Of a DNA stretch of 64,000 nucleotides, positions 22,701 to 31,007 are shown one piece after another (position 1 is the first letter of the stretch; each line of letters starts with the position of its first letter). The stretch lies in contig JAYKKT010000088.1 of the NCBI GenBank assembly GCA_036023115.1, positions 4,635,501-4,699,500 of the forward strand, read 5' to 3'. The translations under genes were made by a program, and so were the position numbers. The notes beneath the pieces are model-generated. The model did no database searches and was not told where the DNA came from. It worked only from the letters and a program-made list of their open reading frames with translations. The DNA is from Brasenia schreberi (Eukaryota; Streptophyta; Magnoliopsida; Nymphaeales; Cabombaceae).

Positions 22701-25700
22701 TAGTTAGTACTTAAATGTTAAATTCAATAAATTGATTGACTTCAATTGTTAATATTATTTACTAATTGCTTATCTTTCTTTGTTGTAGGCAATTAAAAAA
22801 AGTAAATAGACAAGAAAGCCAATTTGATCCAATAAGTTTGGATAATTTTGATATATTAGAAGACTGGATTATAGAAGATAGTGAAGAAAATGCCCTCCTA
22901 ACTGAAGAAGACATTGCATGGATTAATTTGGAAGGAGCGCAACAACAGTATCAAGGAGATGAAGAATTTGATTTTCAAGCAGGTGTTGCTGATGATGATG
23001 AGGATCTTCAGCAAGGAGAAGATGAAGATTATTTAGTTGATGATCCTGATTACAATTTGTAAAATATAAATGTATTTCATTTTTTGCTTCAAAATATGTA
23101 AATTTGGATGCAATTGTTCAATGTTGAATGCTCAATCTGTACTAAACTTTGTATTATATGAATTCAAAGCAATTACCAAATTTTTTCTATTTTTTCCTGA
23201 TTTTTTCATATTTTTACTATTTTTTCCTTATTTTTTAAATAATTTTGTATTTTTTAATATTAAAGTACGATATGCTACGACACGATATGATACGCCCGTA
23301 TCGTGGAGCCCAGCGATACGATACGCATCAGACAATACTGATTATATCACATGCACACATGTGTAGGTGTGTGTGCATGTATTTGTGTGAGAGAGAAAGA
23401 AGAGAAAGAGAGAACGGACACAGAATCTAGTGATCTTATTTTTATGTGCTCCTCTGGACCTCCCAAAGTCCCCTTGTGATTGTGACCAAAACTAAAGATA
23501 ATGGCTTTAAGATCGAGTTAAAGGATGTGAAGAAGATGAATCTACTAATCTTATTCTTATGTTCTTGTGTGTGTGTGTGTAGAGAATAGAGAGAGTCTAG
23601 TGATCTTATGTGCTCCTTTGTGCCTCTAAAAGTCCCGTTATAATTGTAACCAAAATTAAAAATGATGGCTTAGAGGTTAGGGCTGTGAAGGAAACGAATC
23701 TACTGATGTTATTTTTTATGTGCTTGGATGTGGGTGTGGGTGTATATGTATGTGTATGAGAGAGAGAGAAAGGGAGGTCGCAAAGCTTCCATATCGACCA
23801 GCTACTCATTGCAAAACTTTCATCAATCCTTGAAGGAAAATTAGATGAATAGATGTTCAAGTATAGCCAACTTTTCCAGTGGCCATCTTCCTATTAAATC
23901 ACACAAGAACAGAGTTCAGGGTTGCATTTTGGATCCTTTTGCAATGCCCACTCAGCACCTTCTAAGAGGATTATTAAATATCAATAGCTTGAGATCAACG
24001 CAATAAGGATTAACATTAAGTTGTCACCAAGAACAAATGTGGACTACGGAATTTTGGAATAGAACATTGAAGATGCAACCTTACCTCTTGTTCAAACTCC
24101 GAAACTCCTTGTGTACTCCCTGGGCTAAGCCTTTTGATAGCAACCTCTGTAAACCGGAGCTTTCCTTTGTACACTCCTTCAAATCCTCCTACCCCAATTA
24201 GCCGAGTTGCATTGAAACCATCAGTTGCCATTACCAGCTCATCAATCGGAAATTCAATGAGGCTCGGAATCATAATTCTTTTCTCTTTGTTGTTAGCAGA
24301 AGACAAGTGATATTCTTGCAGTGTCCTGTTTGTGCTTGAATTTTCATGGGTATACGTCAAATGCATTTTGGTATTTGAATGAGAATCTGCGACGAAATTA
24401 AGAAGCTGAGAATTCTTATTCATTAACCTCCTGATGGCATCATCTTTTTGCTTCACGAGCATTTCCACATTTGATTCTACTCCTCTCCTTATTGTTGTTT
24501 CTACAGTTAGGTAAGTCCCTGTCAGCTTGGCCCTCTGCATCAATCAAAAGTGAAAAGGCAATGAATGTGAGTTGAGTTGTATTCTTTAATAGGAAGGATG
24601 GCTGTTTTAGTTTCTCACCATCATTTATGGATATCTTACCTTCATTATTGTCAATCAATTATAGACCTTTTCCGTAAGCAAGCTTTGGTTTCGCAGACCC
24701 CTACCAGATGCCAACTCGAGTATTGAACTCCCGACTTTTTGCTTAGAGAGGCAACCCCGGGGGGGGGGGATAAATAGCAAGAAACATTATCAGAAGACAA
24801 GTTCCTAAATTAACTAACCTATAAAATAAAAAATTCTATGATTAGGTACCTGAACTATTAATGTGCCAACTGTTTAACTTCAGTGGACACCTTATGACTT
24901 AAATAAAGACCAAAGTTGTTTGTTGCAGCTACATCCCTAACCGCTAGTTGCCTTAAGAAAAGTGGTTTTCCTAGTAACTTATAATTAGACAATCTTGCTA
25001 TTCTGCTCCCAACAAAGATACAAGATGGCATGGTACTCTTCAGACGAGTCCAGTTTAAGCTTCTAAATTACTTTTAGTTTCATCCGTGCATTTTCTATCT
25101 TCATTCTTTCAGGGGATGTTGACAAAGTGGATGCACGCAGAATGTAGCATGTACCGCCACTTTGTTCCCGCATGAAAAGAACGGAAAGCACGCCGGCCTG
25201 TTGACCAAACAACCACTATGTCTACATTTTACAATATTTTTTCAAGGACTCTCTGTTCCGGTAACTCTCTTCACAGACAGACCCACGACATTAACATTTG
25301 CTGCTTTGTGCATATGCGCATCCATTTTGTGTGTGTGATGTTACAGCAGTAGAAGTCTAAAGAATAGGCCTTCATCACTTGAATCCAGAATCACATGGGC
25401 AATGACATGCAGCTATGCCCATCCATCGCTCATATTCAATCACATGACCCTACTATTGCAAAATGAAATGGTGGCAGCTTGATTATTGCCAAACGGTAAA
25501 AATCAAAATACTTTATGGGCATTTAGAGAACATTTTTCAAAAATCAAATATTTTGTTTCGGTAAAAGCAGGTTACCTTTGATAGGGCTTGTTCTGCTTCT
25601 GGAACTGTTAATCTCTTGAAAGAAACCCCTGCTAGATCTTGTGCCTCCACCATGCAATTTAGCAACATTTCATGCCTACTTAGTTCTTCAGATGGCAGAC

Positions 25701-26238
25701 CTGAATCAAAACTTACACTTGGAAGATCTGTGTCTACACAACTAGAATTGTTGCTATGGATGTCATCGCCGCCAATTAGTCCTACACGATTTTCTAGCTT
25801 CTTATGCAGCTCCCTGGTGTCCAGTAATAGCTTCTTGGTATCAACCCATATATCAGCCTGAGTGTTGATCTGTGCAAACCTGAGCAACCGTGTATCCAAT
25901 TCCTGCAATCGTTTACAACATATGTGCCTCTTCCACAAGTTCCAGTAGGGCAGCTTGGAACATTCATCAATTAACTCTTTTCCATTCTTCAACTGCTGCA
26001 ACAGTTCCCGCATATCTTTCTGTCTGCTACTAGTCAGCATACCATTATGGCTGCTATCTGTTAGTTCATCTAATTGCTCAGCTTCCCAAATTCTAGGAAG
26101 TAAAGATTCCAGTGTACATTTTAGCCTATCAAAGTGAACTTCGAAGTCTGAAATGGATACATCCTTTGCCTTCAAAATAGCAGTAAGTAACTCTGCAACT
26201 ATAGCCCCTACCACAGCCCCTGTAAGTTCATCTCCCAT
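16098..26238 (-). CDS. RPW8-domain receptor-like cytoplasmic kinase (three predicted exons)
   Basis: Predicted exons 25576-26238, 24085-24534 and 16098-16733 join in phase 0 at GT-AG sites to give 582 residues. Residues 1 to about 140 match the RPW8 domain, the helical membrane-associated module of ADR1/NRG1-type immune receptors and RPW8 resistance proteins. About 212-265 look like the start and body of the coiled coil of U-box kinases. About 325-575 are a Ser/Thr kinase of the RLCK-IX (U-box kinase) type. Lys355 of VAIK, HGD at 445-447, Asn452 and DFG at 465-467 are present. The third Gly of the glycine loop is Glu340. The usual N-terminal UspA domain and C-terminal U-box are absent; the protein stops soon after the kinase. 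Intron 2 (about 7.35 kb) carries a hAT transposon. Splicing is inferred, not observed. Two adjacent gene fragments are the alternative, but the in-frame joins and the shared coiled-coil sequence across the first junction argue against it. Confidence 0.72.
17203..20486 (+). mobile_element. LINE c, full-length RTE-clade retrotransposon inside the hAT element
   Basis: About 3.28 kb, flanked by a 19-bp target duplication with one mismatch (TCATGAAGTGGGAGACACT at 17184-17202; TCATGAAGTGGAAGACACT at 20487-20505). It has the same 5' start and (TTG)n tail as LINE b and is very similar to it throughout. It lies between the hAT 5' end and the transposase start, so it was inserted after the hAT element. 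Confidence 0.93.
17318..20447 (+). pseudogene. LINE c endonuclease-reverse transcriptase ORF, broken
   Basis: An upstream open piece (17318-17572) reads into the endonuclease frame except for one missing G in a G run near 17570, compared with LINE b. The endonuclease piece is 17641-18165; the large middle piece 18310-19425 reaches RT motif A; 19459-19923 holds motif B ([13 protein letters not shown]) and motif C ([10 protein letters not shown]); the tail starts at 19907. Breaks: TGA at 17608 for Trp (shared with LINE b), TGA at 18164, TAA at 19424 inside motif A where Tyr is expected, the extra A near 19910 (shared with LINEs b and e), and a 2-base loss near 20220. Confidence 0.9.
20589..23062 (+). 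pseudogene. hAT transposase, broken
   Basis: hAT transposases bind the ends of their element and cut and paste it. The likely start [18 protein letters not shown] is followed by a BED-type zinc finger (CLFCERVV...RLKHQL). Next comes the DUF659-like core ([19 protein letters not shown], then [24 protein letters not shown] and FIYNHAFVL). The C-terminal hAT dimerisation region lies at 22500-22688 ([19 protein letters not shown]). Introns at 22392-22499 and 22689-22788 have GT-AG ends; the second joins LREK to QLKKVNRQ in frame. The last exon is acidic and ends at 23062. Stops near 20792, 21089 and 21563, and several shifts between 21790 and 22320, inactivate it. Confidence 0.85.
23425..23780 (+). 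repeat. Imperfect tandem duplication, about 170-bp unit
   Basis: The blocks TCTAGTGATCTTAT...GTGCTCCT, then CCAAAGTCCC/TAAAAGTCCC, GTAACCAAAA-like, ATGGCTT and GAATCTACT recur in the same order at about 23427-23595 and 23597-23770, each ending in a GT-rich and AGAG-rich stretch. It lies in intron 2 of the host gene just outside the hAT end. Confidence 0.65.
24085..24534 (-). CDS. Exon 2 of RPW8-kinase: coiled coil and kinase N-lobe
   Basis: The acceptor is TTGATTGATGCAG and the donor is GAG-GTAAGG on the minus strand; both junctions are phase 0. It encodes residues 222-371. The first 45 (to LLNFV) are a charged coiled coil of the kind before the kinase in U-box kinases ([20 protein letters not shown]). 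A variable linker follows, then [20 protein letters not shown], the glycine loop [15 protein letters not shown] with Lys355 and the EFEQE helix. The loop residue that should be the third Gly is Glu340, through a GAA codon one base from GGA. Confidence 0.82.
24535..25575 (-). other. Intron 1 of the RPW8-kinase gene
   Basis: This intron of 1041 bases runs between the AAG-GTAACC donor and the GATGCAG acceptor on the minus strand. It contains a 10-base G run near 24762. The minus strand at 24680-24730 has a faint tRNA-like promoter sequence (GGGAGTTCAATACTCGAG), which might be a SINE relic, but no second end was found. No exon was recognised inside it. Confidence 0.5.
25576..26238 (-). CDS. Exon 1 of RPW8-kinase: RPW8 domain
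   Basis: It starts at ATG 26238 and is open to the donor AAG-GTAACC at 25570-25575; without splicing it would stop 13 codons later. Residues 1-25 ([20 protein letters not shown]...) are the hydrophobic first helix of RPW8 domains. Then come the [32 protein letters not shown] and [19 protein letters not shown] helices, ending near [14 protein letters not shown] at about 140. In ADR1/NRG1 proteins an NB-ARC domain follows; none is seen here. The last residues, [10 protein letters not shown], already resemble the EEALAK start of the U-box-kinase coiled coil. Confidence 0.85.
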
Positions 26239-27110
26239 TTCTTAAGGTTCTTGGGCTGCTTGCTATACAAGGGAATCCATACAAGATCTTTCAAGTCACG
26301 CCCAAATCTTGTTCTCATAATGCAATGACTCTGTGTTTATACATTTCATTGGATGTCATGGTTGCCTGAAGTTCAAACAAAAGGTGGAAAGGGAAGAAAG
26401 AAAAAGGATAGCTTTATTGACCTGCCCAAGGGGAATGACTATGCAAGAGCAGAAAATAGATTGCATGCCTATCCTGAAATGAAAAGGCAACACATCAGAG
26501 AACAAGAGTTAGTGACAACTAAAATTCCCCTCTCAATGCATCAATACCAAATATATATGATATTCTCATATCCAACATCCGCTGGCCATACCCACAATCA
26601 ACCATGCCATGACCCTGACCGTGTGGCATATGGCTCCGAGGTGTGATATGCACATGTCAACTTTCTTGATCATGCAAAAGCTTTATTGCATGTCAAAACA
26701 TCATTTTAAACATATCTTGACATCTTACCAGAATATGGTTCTCTACTAGACAAGACTTTGCAAAACTGATAAAGCTTAAGGAAAAATATCCATTTTAAAA
26801 TGCAACTCTTTTGTCATACCCCAACAAGGTAAGCCTCATGGGTAAGGGCAGGATCTACCTACACAATGTACCACAATCCTTGGAGTGTATGAACCACTCA
26901 TTTTATATTAAATTAGACATTCAACTCAAATATCACATATATTAACAAAATAAAGGTTCGAACTCTGTGGCGTGAGATATACCTGAATTAAAATTATCCA
27001 GTCAGTAGCAAATGCACAAGCAGCATCACTTGGCACCATGTGCTCTACAAGTAAATTTATGAGCCTTGATGGTTATAATTTGACAGGTCTAGTTGCCACA
27101 TATCTTTTAA
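26239..27110. other. Upstream region of the RPW8-kinase gene
   Basis: This is the 5' flank of the minus-strand host gene, up to LINE d. No clear TATA box at a usual distance from 26238 was identified. The plus-strand reading frame at 26353-26646 shows no recognised motif. Nothing else is supported. Confidence 0.4.
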
Positions 27111-27254
27111 ACAACAACTAAGCCTTTTTCCATGCTAGACAGGGTCGGCTACATGGATTCTTTGTTTCCACAAAGCCCTATCATGTGCCAATGTTAGCAG
27201 TTAACTCACAATAAGCTAGATCATTCTTTATTGTTTCTTTCCAACACTTGTGTG
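27111..27254 (-). mobile_element. LINE d, 3' end (first of two parts)
   Basis: The sequence begins with a CAA tract and AAGCCTTTTTCCATGCTAG, the reverse complement of the RTE 3' end, and continues through the GGTCGGCTACATGG block and the last 40 codons of the ORF. It stops at the GTGTG target duplication of copia B and continues at 34512. Confidence 0.88.
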
Positions 27255-27558
27255 TGTTAGACAAGTTGATACAAAATAACAGTTTAAGTATTTTATGGGT
27301 CTTGTTATGGGTCGTTATGGGTCTAGTGTAGATTCGGTTCACTTAGTAATAGTTAAGAATGATTAGGGGTACTTTTGTTATTCAAGTTAGATTAAGTATA
27401 AATAAATCTTAGGGTTAAAACGTGAAGATGAAGTGAGGCAGCAGGGTAGCAGCCGATTGTCATCATTTATGGGGCAGATTGAAGGAATGCCTCCAATCTG
27501 ATAAAAGCTGTAAGTTTCTTTCATATTTCAATCAATAAAATTATTGATTTTTATAATA
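27255..27558 (+). repeat. 5' LTR of copia B
   Basis: 304 bp, same length as the copy at 34208-34511, ending immediately before the primer-binding site. Confidence 0.93.
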
Positions 27559-27570
27559 TGGTATCAAAGC
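27559..27570 (+). other. Primer-binding site of copia B
   Basis: TGGTATCAAAGC directly after the LTR; it differs by one base from the initiator tRNA-Met site TGGTATCAGAGC. Confidence 0.85.
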
Positions 27571-28016
27571 CTATACGGCATTTAAATCGATTATTTTGAA
27601 AGAAGAACATCAATGCTTCGAATTATTTTTATGTGCGAAGAAAAATAGAAGTGCATGTGATTGAAAAATCAGATTGGAGGCATTGGCGTTCATGTGCATC
27701 CTCATCCAGAGATCGCATCTTATCTTCATTTTTGGCTCCTAGTGAATTTTGCTTCATTCAAATCGTGGTTGCTTCATTCAAATCGTGATTACTAGGTGAA
27801 ATCGTGACTACTTCATTCACCTTTCAAAAGGGAGATATGACTGGCCATCGAAAATATCTATGCTGATTTAGTAACATATCTTGGTTTGATTGAGATTTAG
27901 TAAAGGCAGACCAGAAGCCCGATATTCTTCGATTCTCTTTTACTCAAAGTTTGGTTGATTCAACAAATCAGACCCGTGAAGGCAGACCAGATAAGCTTTA
28001 TTATATTTCTTGATCA

Positions 28017-29044
28017 ATGGCTGGCAAAGGGAAAGGGATTGACAGTTCCTTTCACACATGTGAACAATCTTTTTCATTAGAAAAAACAAAAATTTGGTGG
28101 AAGAGGTGGCATAAATTACTTGGAATGGTCTAGGTCTGTGAAATTGGCTATTATAGCAAGGGAGAGATGGGCACACCTAATAGGTAAAATACCAATCCCA
28201 GAGACTCATGATACATACTATTCTACCTGGAGAAGATAAGATGCTTTAATATCATCATTGTTGCTACAGTCAATGATTTCATCAATTGCAAAAACCTTTA
28301 TGTTTCTTGAATCTACTCATGAAATTTGGTGTGCAGTTTTCGAAGCCTATTCGAGAAAGAAAAATGTTGCAAAGTTATACGAGATACTGGAAAAGATTAC
28401 AAAATATAAACAAGGCACACGGTCTATCAGTGAGTACTGTGCAGATTTACGAGGACTTTGGGACGAACTTCTTTACTTTACTAATATAAAGTGCTCTTCT
28501 TGTTACACTAAAAAAATGTTGAAATTGAAAAGAAGAAAGTATTTGACTTACTGTAGGGTGTAAACTCAGAGTTTGAATCAATAAAACTCAATATCTTGGG
28601 CAGAGAAGAACTTCCTTCACTTGGCATAGTATATTCTTTATTAATCAGAGAAGAAGATCGCAGAAATCTTGAGAGAGACAGTATTTCAGTTACAGATCAA
28701 CATGCACTTCAAACACGAAGAGACAACACTTATTATCGTGGAAGAGGTGGACAACAAAGTAGAGGACGTGGACGTGGTAGATTTAATTCTGATGATAAGA
28801 ATAAACTTGTATGCTCTCATTGTGGAAAATCGAGGCATTCTAGAGAAAATTGTTGGGAATTAAATGGAAGACCTGATTTTTCCAAAAATCGAAACTACTC
28901 AACTCATTCTGCAGAAACTCTCACTCCTACTACAGATGGTATTCAAGAGAACATTAAAAAGATAGAAGGACTAGAAACAAAAATATCTCAACATTCTCAA
29001 CCATCCCCTTCTCAGGCTAAAGTATACAAGCAACTCACACTGTG
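28017..29044 (+). pseudogene. Copia B gag, broken
   Basis: It begins MAGKGKGIDSSFHT, close to the start of the copia E gag, but shifts frame after about 22 codons. The piece 28258-28563 has the TFMFLESTHEIWCAVFEAYSRK gag core, and 28596-29045 has the RGRGRGRF basic stretch and the zinc knuckle CSHCGKSRHSRENCWELNGR (CX2CX4HX4C) that packages RNA. At least two shifts and a stop break it. Confidence 0.82.
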
Positions 29045-30100
29045 AAGGGTAATAACTCATCTCCTTCTAATTCAAAAGCTTGGGTTATTGATTCAGGGGC
29101 TACATATCACATTGTGGGAGATTTATCATATTTTTTAGAATAGTTATCTCTTAAAAAACAGAAGCCGATTAAGTTGGTAGACAGATCTTATATTTATATG
29201 ATTGAACACGGAAGTGTACCCATATATTTTTTAGACTTAAAATCAGTCTATCATGTTCCTAGTTTTCCTATAAATCTACTTTCAGTCAGTTCATTAACTC
29301 GTACTATGAACTATAGTGTAACCTTTGATTCTACTGGATGTATATTTCAGGATCGAAAGATTAGAAAAATCTTTGGATAGTAAACTACAAAGGGGTTTAT
29401 ACATCCTGGAAGATCACTTGCAGCAAACCACATCGTATAATGTTTCAGCTCCAGCAGTTCAGGATGCAGAGATTCGATTATGGCATTGTCGTAATCATTT
29501 ACCTATGTCAAAACTTCAATATGTTCTGCCTCATCTTAGAGTCGAGTCCAATAAATCACATTTTGAATGTGACGTGTGTCAGCTTGGGAAACATCAAAGA
29601 GTCTCTTATCCTTTAAGTGACTCTAGAAGATCTCAACCTTTTGAACTCCTTCATTCTGATATATGGGGTCCCAGCCCAGTTACTTCACTTTTTGGTCATA
29701 AATACTTTGTTTCTTTTATTGATAATTGTACTCGCCTTACAATCGTTTATTTAATGAAATCAAAGTCTGAAGTATCTACTATTTTTCTAGTTGTGCATAA
29801 ATTTATTCTTACCCAATTCAATACTTCTGTGAAAATCTTATGTTCTGATAAAGGAGGAGAATACATTGGCAGACAGTTACAAGCATATTTATACACACAT
29901 GATATTATTCATCAAACTTCTTGTCCTTATACTCCTCAGCAAAGAATCGTCATATTCTAGAAGTAGCCAATCAGGACTTTATTACTCCAAAACAATGTTC
30001 CTAAATGTTATTGGGGAGAAGTTATCCTTACTACTGTTCACTTGATCAATAGGATGCCTAGTAGTGTTCTCAAAGGTGAAATGCCTTGATAAAAATTCAA
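29045..30100 (+). pseudogene. Copia B protease and integrase, broken
   Basis: AWVIDSGATYHIVGD at about 29077 is the aspartic protease active site (DSGA). The pre-integrase region and the integrase follow at 29325-29960, with CDVCQLGKHQRV, LHSDIWGPSPV, FIDNCTRL (Asp-Asp changed to Asp-Asn) and CSDKGGEYI. After PYTPQQ the frame is lost; [13 protein letters not shown] is partly deleted (only RIVIF/NRHIL remains). Confidence 0.82.
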
Positions 30101-31000
30101 AACATTTTCATCTAGTGCCTCGAATCTTTGGTTGCTCATGTTTTGTACATATTCATTTACCTAATCGTGATAAACTTGATCCTAGATCTGTCAAGTGTAT
30201 TTTTCTAGGCCACTCAAATTCTCAAAAGGGCTATAAATGCTATGATCCTATTTTTAAGAAACTATATATATATCCATTGATGTTACCTTCACTGAGTCTA
30301 CTCTATATTATCCTTCCCAAGGGAAGACAATTATATTTCAGCATAATTCTCCTTATGTTCTTTCTCTAATTCCCAGTGAGGCAGAAAGTATTGCAGGTAA
30401 TAATGAAGAAGAACTAGATCAACCAAAAGAGATTTTGATGTATAAGAGAGGATCAAGGAAAATTGTTTATCCCCAAGAAAGGAGAGCTCAACACCAAATT
30501 ACCAAAGAGATTAACCCTGACTCAGATCCTCAATTACAAGTGACAGACGACCTAGAAATTCCTATTGCTATTCGCAAAGATAAGCGTACATGTACACCTT
30601 ATCCAATTTCTGATTATGTCTCATACGCTAATACCTCTCACAATTATCAAAACTTTGTTATGAATGCTGAGAAACATAAGATTCCTTCAAAGTTCGAAGA
30701 AGCAATCAAGTGTCCTTTATGGAAAGCTGCAATTGAAGAAGAACTGAATGCTCTTATGAAGAATAATACATGGACCATCTCACAGCTACCTCCTGACAGG
30801 AATATTATAGGATGCAAGTGGGTATTTACTATTAAATATAAGGCAGATGGAACCATTGAGAGATATAAAGCAAGAATAGTTGCTAAAGGCTACGGTCAGT
30901 CATATGGCATTGATTATACAGAAACATTTGCACATGTGGCTAAGCTTACTTCAATACGAATACTTCTCAGTATGTCAGCAAATTTGGGATGGGATCTATG
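30101..31000 (+). pseudogene. Copia B RT, first half
   Basis: Pieces 30064-30369 and 30435-31043 hold FGCSCFVHIHLPNRDKLDPRS, the KCIFLGH...KGYKCYDP segment and the RT N-terminus (WTISQLPPDRNIIGCKWVFT, YKARIVAKGYGQSYGIDYTE). The reading ends at the LINE e insertion after DLWQL. The sequence resumes at 32993. Confidence 0.82.
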
Positions 31001-31007
31001 GCAACTA

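Larger units (their letters stand above)
16811..23340 (+). mobile_element. hAT transposon in intron 2 of the RPW8-kinase gene
   Basis: Terminal inverted repeats begin CAGTTTTATC (16811) and, from the other end, CAGTATTGTC (23340 read backwards). An 8-bp target duplication with one mismatch flanks it: ATTATATA at 16803-16810 and ATTATATC at 23341-23348. Both subterminal regions carry many CGTATCG/CGATACG motifs (16820-16925 and 23265-23330), as is usual for hAT transposase binding regions. It encodes a hAT transposase on the plus strand, antisense to the host gene. Without LINE c (17203-20486) it is about 3.2 kb. Confidence 0.85.

Noticed and set aside
24670..24770. tRNA-like internal promoter sequence (possible SINE) in intron 1
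   Set aside because: Only a loose box-B-like match; no box A at the right distance, no tail and no target duplication.
25616..25861. Plus-strand frame of 81 codons
   Set aside because: Antisense shadow of the RPW8 exon.
25576..26238. RPW8 exon as the start of an ADR1/NRG1-type receptor
   Set aside because: No NB-ARC or LRR sequence follows in the gene; the next exons in the same frame are a coil and a kinase.
26950..26990. GGTTCGAACTCTGTGG, resembling a SINE or tRNA box B
   Set aside because: No tRNA fold or box A was found around it.
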